64,000 nt of DNA, from contig NZ_CP136864.1 in the NCBI RefSeq assembly GCF_045689235.1, positions 1,116,001 to 1,180,000 of the forward strand, written 5' to 3'. Within the stretch, counting starts at the first letter, position 1. Every line of letters starts with the position of its first letter. The position numbers were made by a program, and so were the translations under genes. Of this stretch, positions 25,111-34,196 are shown piece after piece. The stretch comes from Congregibacter variabilis (GTDB taxonomy: Bacteria; Pseudomonadota; Gammaproteobacteria; Pseudomonadales; Halieaceae). The notes under the pieces were generated by a model that had not been told where the DNA came from, ran no database searches, and was given only the letters and a program-made list of their open reading frames with translations.

Positions 25111-27066
25111 ATGGCTCTAGCGTCTATCGGCGTCTGTTACTACCCTGAGCACTGGCCGCGCGATACCTGGGCCGAACAGGCGCAGACCATGCGCAGCGGT
25201 GGCATAGAGCTTGTGCGAATAGCAGAGTTCGCCTGGTCACGCATTGAACCAAGCCCCGGACACTTTGATTGGGAGTGGCTGGACTGCGCCATAGACACGC
25301 TCGCCGCCCAAAGCCTGCAAATCATCATGTGTACACCCACAGCCTGCCCACCGCTGTGGCTCATCGAACGCTATCCCGAGATCCTTCCGGTGGACAGCAA
25401 TGACAATGTGCGGCGCTTTGGTTCCCGACGGCACTATAGATTTGCAAGCTCGGTATATCGCTGTGAATCCACGCGGATCAGCCAAGCAGTCATCGACCGC
25501 TATGCCACACATCCGGCTATTGTGGGCTGGCAACTCGACAACGAATATGGATGCCACGAAACGACACTTAGCTACGCCGAGGATGACGAGCGTGCGTTTC
25601 AGCGTTGGCTGGAAACACGTCATGCTGATATCGACGCATTGAACGAGGCCTGGGGCACAGTGTTTTGGAGTCAGGAATACCGCAGCTTTGCCGAGGTTGG
25701 CCGCCCTAACCTCACGGTCACTGAAGCCAATCCGGCTCACCGACTGGACTACTGGCGTTTCGCCTCTGAGCAGGTACGCGACTTTAACGCTGAGCAACGA
25801 CAGCTACTTAGAGATTCCGAGGGGTCGGACCGCTGGGTGACGCATAACTTTATGGGCAACTTCGTCGAATTTGATCACTTTGACGTCGGTGAAGATTTGG
25901 ATGTAGCCACCTGGGACAGCTATCCCCTGGGATTTCTTGATCAAGGCTGGTTTACCGACGATGAGAAACTCCGTTATCGGCGCATAGGTCATCCGGACTG
26001 GGCCGCGTTTCATCATGATTTGTATCGCGCGGTGTGCCGTGGTCGATTCGCAGTCATGGAACAGCAACCCGGCCCGGTAAACTGGGCGCAGTCAAATGCA
26101 CAACCTCTGGACAGTGCACCAGCATTTTGGGGCATGGAAGCTGTCGCCCACGGAGCCGAATTCGTTAGCTACTTCAGGTATCAACAGTTACCTCGGGCTC
26201 AAGAGCAAATGCACGCCGCGTTGCGATTGCCCACCGGCGAAGAGGCACCTGCCTGGTCTTCTGTGAGCCAACTGGCGCAGGAGCTGGGCAGACTGCCCGC
26301 CTTCGGCAGTCATCAAGCGCCCATCGCTCTTCTCTTTGACTACCCATCCTGCTGGGCAGGAACGATTCAGCCTCATGCCCCCGGCATGGATCAACTTGAG
26401 AGTACTTTCCATTACTACTGTGCCGCCCGAGCCCTGGGTTTAGATATCGACATCGTTAATACAAAGTCGAATCTGCAGGGTTACAAGATGCTCATTATTC
26501 CAGGCACCGTAATAGTGGATGCGGCTTTTATAGCTCGGGCAAAAACTGCCGGTGTCAGCTGCCTCGTCGGCGCTCGCAGCGGCTCCCGAGACGAACACTG
26601 CGCACTACCACAGGAGCTCGCCCCGGGGCCGATCCAAAGCGTCATTCCTGTGCGTGTACTTGCTGTAGACAGTATGCGTCCCGGCGCGACGCGATCATTT
26701 AACTATGCAGGGCGCAGCTTTGAATCCACCCGCTGGCACGAGTCTGTGGAAAGCGATTCCGAACCACAGATTCGCTGCGACGATGGTGCAGGACTTTGGT
26801 ATAGCGCGGGAAGTAATCACTACATTAACGCGCATGTTCCCGAAGCGTTTCTGACAATGGTTATGCAGGAGATTCTCGCCGAAGAAACCATTCAATACGA
26901 AGCTCTACCTGAGGGCTTCCGCATTCGTCGTCGCGGGCCATTGATATTCGCATTTAACTTCTCTCCCGAAACCCGCCACTTCGAAGCCAAAGATGCTCAC
27001 CGCATCCTGGGAAGCTCACAGATCAGTCAAGGGCAATATGCGATCTGGCAGCATGCAAATGACTGA
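25111..27066 (+). CDS. Beta-galactosidase, glycoside hydrolase family 42
   Basis: A 651-residue GH42 enzyme: a (beta/alpha)8 catalytic barrel in the first 380 residues, then a glutamine-amidotransferase-like trimerisation domain (about 395-580) and a small beta domain. The acid/base is Glu145 in WQLDNEYG and the nucleophile Glu317 in VMEQQPGPVNWA. The N-terminus (GVCYYPEHWPRDTW) is diagnostic. No signal peptide is present, so it acts in the cytoplasm on imported beta-galactosides, releasing galactose for the galK product encoded next. Length is normal for the family. Its stop overlaps the galK start. Confidence 0.93.
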   Translation: MALASIGVCYYPEHWPRDTWAEQAQTMRSGGIELVRIAEFAWSRIEPSPGHFDWEWLDCAIDTLAAQSLQIIMCTPTACPPLWLIERYPEILPVDSNDNVRRFGSRRHYRFASSVYRCESTRISQAVIDRYATHPAIVGWQLDNEYGCHETTLSYAEDDERAFQRWLETRHADIDALNEAWGTVFWSQEYRSFAEVGRPNLTVTEANPAHRLDYWRFASEQVRDFNAEQRQLLRDSEGSDRWVTHNFMGNFVEFDHFDVGEDLDVATWDSYPLGFLDQGWFTDDEKLRYRRIGHPDWAAFHHDLYRAVCRGRFAVMEQQPGPVNWAQSNAQPLDSAPAFWGMEAVAHGAEFVSYFRYQQLPRAQEQMHAALRLPTGEEAPAWSSVSQLAQELGRLPAFGSHQAPIALLFDYPSCWAGTIQPHAPGMDQLESTFHYYCAARALGLDIDIVNTKSNLQGYKMLIIPGTVIVDAAFIARAKTAGVSCLVGARSGSRDEHCALPQELAPGPIQSVIPVRVLAVDSMRPGATRSFNYAGRSFESTRWHESVESDSEPQIRCDDGAGLWYSAGSNHYINAHVPEAFLTMVMQEILAEETIQYEALPEGFRIRRRGPLIFAFNFSPETRHFEAKDAHRILGSSQISQGQYAIWQHAND

Positions 27067-28207
27067 CTCTGTCACTGCCTTGCTTCAAGCATTGGGAAAA
27101 TCCCTGGAAAAGCTCAGCACCTCGAAGCCGGTGTGGGCCGCCCAAGCACCTGGGAGAGTCAACCTCATTGGTGATCACACAGACTACTCCCAAGGCTTCG
27201 CGCTCCCCATGGGTGTCAATCTCTACACCCTTGCCATCGCAGCCCCGGGCGCGGCGGGCAGTGACGCTATTCGTATTTTGAGCACACGCGAAGGTGAAGC
27301 TGTACTTCCCCTGGACGGTGAAAACCCCCGCCGCGGCGACTGGACAGACTACCTGCGCGGTGTTTTGGAACAATACCGCAAGCGCAATGTTGTAATACCC
27401 GCCATGGATGTGGTCATCGGAGGCAATCTTCCCTTGGGAGCGGGCCTATCCAGCAGCGCCTCGTTGGAACTATGCTTTGCCACGCTCGTTGAATTAGCAA
27501 GCGCCCATCCAATCCAAAAGATGGAGCGGGCGCTTCTATGCCAGCAAGCAGAGCATGACTACGCCGGAGTGCCTTGTGGAATCCTTGATCAGTTCGCCGT
27601 AAGTTTTGCCAAAGAGAATCAAGCCATGCTGCTTGACTGTCGCGAGCGCAGTATTCAGCCTGTAAACATTCCCTCTCAGCTGAGAGTGGCCATTGTAGAT
27701 TCAGGCGTCAGTCATGCGCTTGCCGACGGCGGATATGCCACTCGACGGGCGCAGGTAGAAGCCGCCCAGGCGCAGCTGGGAAGCTCCCTCCGGGACGCTT
27801 GCAGTAAAGATCTTGTCAAAATAACGGACGACACCATCAGGGCCCGCGCCCGTCATGTGATCAGCGAAAATGAACGCGTACTCGCGTTCGCTCAAGCCTT
27901 AAAAAACGATGATATGCAGACTGCCGGTCAGCTGATGTACGCGAGCCACGAGAGCCTGTCCAGGGACTTCGCAGTTAGCTGTGATGAACTTGACACTCTG
28001 GTAGAAGCAGCACGGGAAGCTGGCGCCATAGGTGCGAGAATGACCGGCGGCGGCTTTGGTGGATCTATGATCGCCTTTGTCGACATCGGGGGCGAGGCGA
28101 CATTTGAGCGCATCGTCAGCAAAGGATTCACTGATGCGGGCTTTGGCTATGCACAGATTCGTTGGGTTACAGCGGTCGCCGGCGCCCAGGCGTGGGAATG
28201 GATATGA
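27053..28207 (+). CDS. galK: Galactokinase
   Basis: A 384-residue GHMP kinase phosphorylating galactose to galactose-1-phosphate. The substrate motif PGRVNLIGDHTDY is at residues 33-45, the ATP-binding PLGAGLSSSASLE at 127-139, the catalytic Asp179 in GILDQF, and the third GHMP motif MTGGGFGGS near the C-terminus. ATGs at 27053 and 27059 are both in frame and both lie inside the end of the GH42 gene; I use the first. Stop overlaps the galT start as ATGA. Leloir pathway, cytoplasm. Confidence 0.94.
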   Translation: MQMTDSVTALLQALGKSLEKLSTSKPVWAAQAPGRVNLIGDHTDYSQGFALPMGVNLYTLAIAAPGAAGSDAIRILSTREGEAVLPLDGENPRRGDWTDYLRGVLEQYRKRNVVIPAMDVVIGGNLPLGAGLSSSASLELCFATLVELASAHPIQKMERALLCQQAEHDYAGVPCGILDQFAVSFAKENQAMLLDCRERSIQPVNIPSQLRVAIVDSGVSHALADGGYATRRAQVEAAQAQLGSSLRDACSKDLVKITDDTIRARARHVISENERVLAFAQALKNDDMQTAGQLMYASHESLSRDFAVSCDELDTLVEAAREAGAIGARMTGGGFGGSMIAFVDIGGEATFERIVSKGFTDAGFGYAQIRWVTAVAGAQAWEWI

Positions 28208-29205
28208 GTGACAATCAGCCACATCGTCGCTACAACCCGCTGAGTGACCGCTGGGTACTGGTTTCCCCACAAAGAGATCAACGCCCCTGGCAAGGCCAGG
28301 TAGAAGCAACTCCTGATAAAGAGCCTTCCTACAGTAGCGACTGCTACCTGTGCCCCGGCAATGAGCGCGCAGGCGGTCAACACAACCCCAATTACACCGA
28401 TGTCTTTGTATTCGATAACGACTTCCCGGCATTACTAGACGACACCGAAGCCACCGAATCAAACGACACGCTTTTTAAGGCACGCAGTGTAAAAGGCCGC
28501 TGCCGGGTGATCTGTTACAGCCCAAGACACGACCTGACTCTTGCGAGCATGAGCGAACAGCAGCTTCACGCTGTCATCAGAACCTGGGCACAGGAGACGG
28601 CTAAGCTCAGTGAGGATTACGAGCATGTGCAGATCTTTGAAAACCGCGGAGCAACCATGGGCTGCTCCAACGCCCATCCCCATGGTCAGATTTGGGCCCT
28701 GAACGATCTTCCCAGTGAAATCATAGTAGAGGGCCGACAACAGTCTCATTACTACGAAAAGCACGGCTCGCCAATGCTACTGGATTATGCGCGCAGGGAA
28801 CTCGATAGAGCCGTGAGAGTTGTTTGCAGCGATGACCACTGGATAGCGGTAGTTCCCTGGTGGGCCACCTGGCCCTACGAGATTTTGCTGCTGCCATTGC
28901 AGCCGGTAGCCACGCTTCCAGAACTAGGCACCGGGCAAAGGAATTCTCTGGCAGAGATTCTAAAACGCTTGCTGTCTGCTTATGATCAGCTTTTCTCCGT
29001 GCCCTTCCCGTATTCCATGGGGTGGCACGGCGCGCCGAACTCCGGCAATAAAAATTCCTGGCAGCTGCATGCGCACTTTTTTCCACCATTGCTTCGTTCA
29101 GCAACAGTGAGAAAGCACATGGTGGGATTCGAGATGCTTGGCGAGTCTCAGCGAGACTTAACGCCAGAACGCGCAGCAGAACACTTACGCAAGGTTATGT
29201 CATGA
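28204..29205 (+). CDS. galT: Galactose-1-phosphate uridylyltransferase
   Basis: A 333-residue GalT of the histidine-triad superfamily. The active-site motif is SNAHPHGQIWA with the nucleophilic His160 and His158; zinc-site cysteines are in CYLCPGN (47 and 50). It exchanges galactose-1-phosphate with UDP-glucose. I take the ATG at 28204, which overlaps the galK stop (ATGA); an in-frame ATG at 28198 is a close alternative. The UDP-galactose 4-epimerase needed to complete the pathway is not in the window, so a galE elsewhere is expected. Confidence 0.94.
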   Translation: MSDNQPHRRYNPLSDRWVLVSPQRDQRPWQGQVEATPDKEPSYSSDCYLCPGNERAGGQHNPNYTDVFVFDNDFPALLDDTEATESNDTLFKARSVKGRCRVICYSPRHDLTLASMSEQQLHAVIRTWAQETAKLSEDYEHVQIFENRGATMGCSNAHPHGQIWALNDLPSEIIVEGRQQSHYYEKHGSPMLLDYARRELDRAVRVVCSDDHWIAVVPWWATWPYEILLLPLQPVATLPELGTGQRNSLAEILKRLLSAYDQLFSVPFPYSMGWHGAPNSGNKNSWQLHAHFFPPLLRSATVRKHMVGFEMLGESQRDLTPERAAEHLRKVMS

Positions 29206-30626
29206 ATACACAGATCGTGGTCTTCGCTGCTATTACCGCTGCCATCGCCGTCTTTACCTATCTGCAGTGCCGTAAAGCCCCCCGAAGTGGAGACGATAAT
29301 GCGGAGTACTTTCTGGCGGGACGAACGCTGTCCTGGTACTTCATTGCCGGCTCCATCACCCTAACAAACCTCAGCACAGACCAACTTGTGGGTATGAACG
29401 GCAACCAGATGCTGCTGTTGGCCTGGTGGGAACTCGCTGCAGTGGTCGGCCTGCTGATTCTGGCCTTTGTGTTTGTCCCCATCTACTACCGCTACAACTG
29501 TGCCACCACCACCGAGCTTCTGGAAAAACGCTACGGAAAACAATCTCTGCGCTCTTTGGTGTCGATTCTTTTTCTTCTGGGGAACGTGTTTTTATATCTT
29601 CCGATCATGCTGTACACGGGCTCGCTGTTTCTCAAATCCATGTTCGGCCTGGAGGCGTCAACTCTAACTATCGCCTGTGCGCTGGCGACTCTGGGCTCGT
29701 CCTACGCGATTTTTGGTGGCCTGCGCGCAGTCGCCGTATCAGACACACTCAGTGGAATAGGACTACTCAGCCTGAGTCTCCTGGTGGTCTGGCTATCGTT
29801 GGACGCCATCGACTTTGATTTCTCAGGCATTCCCGCGGAGCGTCTAAGCATGATTGGTGGACCGGACTCGCCCATACCGTGGACGACGCTGTTCACGGGA
29901 ATGCTGTTTATTCAAATATTTTACTGGAGCACCAATCAGACCATCACCCAACGCGCCATGGCGGCGCCGAGCGTCAAAGAAGCACAACGCGGGGTTCTTG
30001 CCGCCGCCGCAATACGCCTGCTTATTGTTCCGGCAATTATTGTCATCCCCGGTATCTGCGCCTACAAACTGTATGGCGATATAGGCGATGCCACCTTTGG
30101 CAGATTGGTGGGCGATCTGTTGCCGGGATGGCTTTCCGGCACTTTCGCGGCGATGATGGTCGCAGCAGTCCTTACCAGCTTTAACAGTGTTCTGAATTCG
30201 TCTTCAACGCTTTATGTAATCGATCTCCACGAACCCTACGTGAACAAAAACGCGAACGTACACAGACTCAACGTAATGGTCTCCATTGTATTCGTCGCCT
30301 GTTCATTGGTATTGGTGCCCGTCTATGATGGAGCCGAAAGCATCATCAATCTGGTGCAACAGCTCAATGGTTTGCTGAGTATGCCCATTCTGTCGGTGTT
30401 CATTGTAGGCCTGGTGTTTAGTGGTGTTGCGGCTGGTGCGGCAGGAACTGCATTAATCAGTGGTGTCGCGCTTTATGCGGTCTTCTCTTTTCTATGGACA
30501 CCAATCCACTACATCCATCTTATGGCAATCACCTTGTTGTTCTGTATTGCGGTGGCCCTGATTAGTAATCGACTCATCTTTCAAGGCCAGGCCAAGCTCT
30601 CGTTCGGAAAGGCATTGCCGGTGTGA
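29202..30626 (+). CDS. Sodium:solute symporter (SSS/SGLT family), probable galactose/galactoside transporter
   Basis: A 474-residue inner-membrane protein with about 13-14 hydrophobic segments. Early residues DDNAEYFLAGRTLSWYFIAGS followed by LTNLSTDQLVGMNG are the hallmark of SGLT-type transporters (vSGLT-like), including the Na+-site region before WWELAAV. It starts at an ATG overlapping the galT stop and ends overlapping the GTG of the GH36 gene. Position inside a galactoside operon makes galactose or an oligogalactoside the likely substrate, taken up with Na+, which suits a marine cell. Substrate is inferred. Confidence 0.88.
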   Translation: MNTQIVVFAAITAAIAVFTYLQCRKAPRSGDDNAEYFLAGRTLSWYFIAGSITLTNLSTDQLVGMNGNQMLLLAWWELAAVVGLLILAFVFVPIYYRYNCATTTELLEKRYGKQSLRSLVSILFLLGNVFLYLPIMLYTGSLFLKSMFGLEASTLTIACALATLGSSYAIFGGLRAVAVSDTLSGIGLLSLSLLVVWLSLDAIDFDFSGIPAERLSMIGGPDSPIPWTTLFTGMLFIQIFYWSTNQTITQRAMAAPSVKEAQRGVLAAAAIRLLIVPAIIVIPGICAYKLYGDIGDATFGRLVGDLLPGWLSGTFAAMMVAAVLTSFNSVLNSSSTLYVIDLHEPYVNKNANVHRLNVMVSIVFVACSLVLVPVYDGAESIINLVQQLNGLLSMPILSVFIVGLVFSGVAAGAAGTALISGVALYAVFSFLWTPIHYIHLMAITLLFCIAVALISNRLIFQGQAKLSFGKALPV

Positions 30627-32746
30627 AGCTTCATCGCCTCGATGCAGGCCCCAGCACCATGGTTGTGGATTGTCGCAACCATCGGTTTCAAATCTGCTAT
30701 CTGGGCAGTTTGTTACCACCAGGTCTGGATCTGACTGAAATCCCACTGCTCACCAGTGCCTGCACGCCCCACGGTGAGCTTGACGGCGAACTCTTCCAAG
30801 ACGGATTTCCTACGCAGTACGGGCAATCACAAACCCAGGCAGCCCTGCTAGCCCGACGCAATAATCGAGCGCTACTTATTGAGCTCAAGGTAACTCGCTG
30901 TCACTCTGACGCGGGAATATTGGAGCTGCACTTGGAAGATACCCAGGCCAGGGTCTCCGTGGAGCTAAGCTTTGAGGGCTTGGCAAATGGTGTGTTTAGC
31001 AGTCGCTGCACCGTGACCAACAATGCGACAGACACACCGTTACAGATCGACTGGTTGGCCTCTATACATTTACCTTTGCCATCGACACATAACGAAGTGG
31101 AGCGTTACGGCGGCTTCTGGGCTAACGAACTTTTATGCGAGCGAGTACCCCTCACTGGATTTTCTCTTGATATCAGCAGCCGCCGGGGACGTAGCTCGCA
31201 TCAGAGTTTTCCCAGCTTAATCAGCGGCGAAAAAGGGTTCAGTCAACAGCGCAAGCAAGCGCTACTGGTAACCCTCGAGTGGAGCGGTAATCACCGACTG
31301 CGTATCGAGCGCGCTCCTGCAGGCGGCCATTGTTTGCAGGCAGGCGTTGAGCTTCAGGCCGGTGAACTCTGCGTTCCACCCGGTGAGCAATGCAGCGGCC
31401 CAGCTGCCTTGTTTGCACTGAGCGATCAAGGCATTAACGGTCTACGCAGTCAGTTTCAAAACTACTGGTACGCGCGGAAAAACCTAAAACCAACAATGCA
31501 GCGCCCGATTCACTTCAACAGCTGGGAAGCAAATTATTTTGTGCATGACGCCGTGAGCAGTTGCCTGCTCATGGACGAAGCAAAGGCGCTCGGGGCCGAA
31601 CGTTTTGTACTGGACGATGGCTGGATGGAGGGCCGAGTGGGAATCGGTGTCGGACTTGGGGATTGGACTCCCTGTCGTAGCCGTTATCCCGATGGCTTAA
31701 AACCCCTTGCGGCACATGCCCGCAAGCTGGGCATGTCCTTTGGGCTATGGGTAGAACCTGAAATGGCAACTCTCGATTCTCAAGTGACTCAGGAGCACAA
31801 AGATTGGCTGGTTAACATTCCGGGGCGCGCCCTGGTATCAGGGAGACGGCAGTACCTTCTCAATATTTGTCTTCCTGAGGTTCGAAACCACATTCTCAGC
31901 TGTCTTGAGCGACTGATCAAAGATTGCGAACCAGACTATCTCAAGTGGGACATGAATCGGGACCATGCGCAGGTGGGCTTTGGCAGTGCAGCCACACCAG
32001 TAGCGATGACCCAGGCCTGGTACGAATTACTCCAGGAATTAAACACCCGGCACCCAGGGATTACCATTGAGTCCTGCGCTGCCGGAGGTGCCCGCACCGA
32101 CGCAGGAGCGCTGGCGCGCAGTCAGCGCCTCTGGCCCAGCGATAGTATGGATCCACTACAACGCTTTGACGTTATGAAGCATGCAAGCACGGTACTTCCA
32201 CCGACCCTGCTGGGAAGCCATGTAGGAGCCAGTCCCTCGTCTACGTCGGGAGCCAGCCTCCCTTTATCGACTCGCTGCGTTGTTGCGCTGCTCGGGCATA
32301 TGGGACTGGAACTTAGTCCCAGGGAACTGACCAAAGAGGAGCGCTCGACCGTCCAACGTTGGACGCGCTTCTTCAAAGCAGAACGCGATAGCCTTGCAGG
32401 CGCAGAGTTTCACTATCTTGACACGCAGGAACCCGGCATCGAGTCTCTGTTGTTGTGGGACGCAGACAAGACCAGAGGGCTACTCTTTATTCTTCGCCAA
32501 AGCTATCCAATAACTGCGCAGCCTCCAATACTCAAGCTCCCGGCATGTCTGAGCGGGAGATACTTTGATGTAGAGTTACTCAATCCCGAAGACGCGGATT
32601 TTGTGCAGCAAGACATAGACTGGCATAGAGGCGGCGCCTGGTCAGCAGCTGGCGACACGCTGCATCTTGCGGGGCTTCGCGCGCCCTTTCTTCGCTATGG
32701 TCACTGCGCACTGATACAGCTGCGACCGCGACCCAATCTGGCCTAA
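30623..32746 (+). CDS. Alpha-galactosidase, glycoside hydrolase family 36
   Basis: A 707-residue GH36 enzyme: N-terminal beta-sandwich (to about 280), catalytic barrel and C-terminal beta domain. The nucleophile is Asp443 in LKWDMNRD and the acid/base Asp507 in WPSDSMDPLQR; WVEPEM and ESCAAGGARTD also match. Starts at a GTG overlapping the symporter stop (GTGA). It lacks a signal peptide and so should act on imported alpha-galactosides (raffinose or melibiose type, or algal galactosyl glycerols). Together with GH42 the operon covers both galactoside anomers. Stop overlaps that of the convergent serine dehydratase gene by four bases. Confidence 0.92.
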   Translation: MKLHRLDAGPSTMVVDCRNHRFQICYLGSLLPPGLDLTEIPLLTSACTPHGELDGELFQDGFPTQYGQSQTQAALLARRNNRALLIELKVTRCHSDAGILELHLEDTQARVSVELSFEGLANGVFSSRCTVTNNATDTPLQIDWLASIHLPLPSTHNEVERYGGFWANELLCERVPLTGFSLDISSRRGRSSHQSFPSLISGEKGFSQQRKQALLVTLEWSGNHRLRIERAPAGGHCLQAGVELQAGELCVPPGEQCSGPAALFALSDQGINGLRSQFQNYWYARKNLKPTMQRPIHFNSWEANYFVHDAVSSCLLMDEAKALGAERFVLDDGWMEGRVGIGVGLGDWTPCRSRYPDGLKPLAAHARKLGMSFGLWVEPEMATLDSQVTQEHKDWLVNIPGRALVSGRRQYLLNICLPEVRNHILSCLERLIKDCEPDYLKWDMNRDHAQVGFGSAATPVAMTQAWYELLQELNTRHPGITIESCAAGGARTDAGALARSQRLWPSDSMDPLQRFDVMKHASTVLPPTLLGSHVGASPSSTSGASLPLSTRCVVALLGHMGLELSPRELTKEERSTVQRWTRFFKAERDSLAGAEFHYLDTQEPGIESLLLWDADKTRGLLFILRQSYPITAQPPILKLPACLSGRYFDVELLNPEDADFVQQDIDWHRGGAWSAAGDTLHLAGLRAPFLRYGHCALIQLRPRPNLA

Positions 32747-34146
32747 CACTCTACAAAGTTCACCGGTACCGCGAGCACGTTGACCGCAAGACCGCCACGG
32801 GCTGTCTCTTTATATTTGTCCTGCATGTCCCGGCCCGTATCACGCATTGTCTTGATGACCTGATCCAAGGAAACATAGTGCTCCCCGGAACCTCGAAGTG
32901 CCATGCGCGCCGCTGATATAGCCTTTATAGCCCCCATGGCATTGCGTTCAATACAGGGCACCTGCACGAGCCCTCCGATGGGATCACAGGTCAGCCCAAG
33001 ATTGTGCTCCATAGCGATCTCAGCAGCGTTTTCGACCTGCGCCGGCGTCCCGCCCAAAGCATCGGCCAGCGCTGCAGCAGCCATAGAGCAAGCCGAACCC
33101 ACCTCGCCCTGACAACCTACCTCTGCCCCAGAAATAGAGGCGTTGATCTTGTAAAGAATCCCCACAGCCGCCGCCGTCAAAAAGTAACGGCAGATATCGT
33201 CTTCGCTACTACCCTGGCAGTGCGTCAGGTAGTACTTAAGCACCGCCGGGATGATTCCCGCAGCGCCATTAGTGGGCGCCGTTACTACCCGCCCCCCCAC
33301 CGCGTTTTCTTCATTCACAGCCAAGGCATAGAGTGTTACCCAGTCCATGGTGTTCAGCGACGGGTCGCCAAAATTGTTCGACTGACTCTTCAGTTGCCGG
33401 TGAAGCTGCGCGGCACGCCGACGTACCTTAAGGCCGCCGGGCATGATTCCTTCAGTGCGACATCCTCGATCAATGCAGGCTTCCATTACCCGCCACAGTT
33501 CAAGTAGCCTGCCGCGAATCTCCGTTTCCGGGCGCCAGGCTTTTTCGTTTTCCATCATCAATCCGCTAATAGACAGGCCGTGCTCACGGCACTGCGCCAA
33601 GAGTTCATCCGCCGTACTGAAGGGATAAGGCAAAGGAGTGGGATCATCCACGATGAGCTCTTCTCCCGATGCGGCGGACTCATCCACCACAAAGCCCCCG
33701 CCTACGGAATAAAAAACCTCGCTCGACAAGCTACTGCCTGTGTCATTAAAGGCGCTAAATCGCATTCCGTTGGCATGAAAAGGCAGTGACTCCTGTCGAT
33801 GCATGATCATGTCATCGCGATAGCTAAAGCTGATGCGATGCTTGCGCAGTAGGTTGAGTTCGCCATGTTCGCGAACTGCATCGACGCAAGCTGCGATATC
33901 GTCCACATTTACCGACTCCGGAAGCTCCCCCATCAAGCCCAGAATAATCGCTTTGGGTGAGCCGTGACCGGCGCCGGTAGCGCCCAGAGAGCCAAACAAC
34001 TCTACAGTCAATCGCGATACACGCGGTAGTAAGTCAGCGTCCTGTAGGCCAAGAGCAAAACGCTGGGCCGCCACCATGGGCCCCACGGTATGGGAGCTCG
34101 AGGGCCCGATGCCCACTTTGAATAAATCAAAGGCGCTGATGCTCAC
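32743..34146 (-). CDS. sdaA: L-serine ammonia-lyase, iron-sulfur type
   Basis: A 467-residue single-chain L-serine dehydratase. The N-terminal beta domain begins SAFDLFKVGIGPSSSHTVGPM; the C-terminal alpha domain has Fe-S cysteines in GCQGEVGSACSMA and GLTCDPIGGLVQVPC. It converts L-serine to pyruvate and ammonia with an oxygen-sensitive 4Fe-4S cluster in the cytoplasm. Start is a GTG at 34146. It lies 50 bp downstream of the PLP dehydratase on the same strand, so the cell may deaminate serine by two unrelated chemistries from one transcript. Confidence 0.93.
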   Translation of the reverse strand: MSISAFDLFKVGIGPSSSHTVGPMVAAQRFALGLQDADLLPRVSRLTVELFGSLGATGAGHGSPKAIILGLMGELPESVNVDDIAACVDAVREHGELNLLRKHRISFSYRDDMIMHRQESLPFHANGMRFSAFNDTGSSLSSEVFYSVGGGFVVDESAASGEELIVDDPTPLPYPFSTADELLAQCREHGLSISGLMMENEKAWRPETEIRGRLLELWRVMEACIDRGCRTEGIMPGGLKVRRRAAQLHRQLKSQSNNFGDPSLNTMDWVTLYALAVNEENAVGGRVVTAPTNGAAGIIPAVLKYYLTHCQGSSEDDICRYFLTAAAVGILYKINASISGAEVGCQGEVGSACSMAAAALADALGGTPAQVENAAEIAMEHNLGLTCDPIGGLVQVPCIERNAMGAIKAISAARMALRGSGEHYVSLDQVIKTMRDTGRDMQDKYKETARGGLAVNVLAVPVNFVEC

Positions 34147-34196
34147 AAGCTGACTCTCATCGCTGTCATAAGATACATCCCTGACCGATTTGGCAT

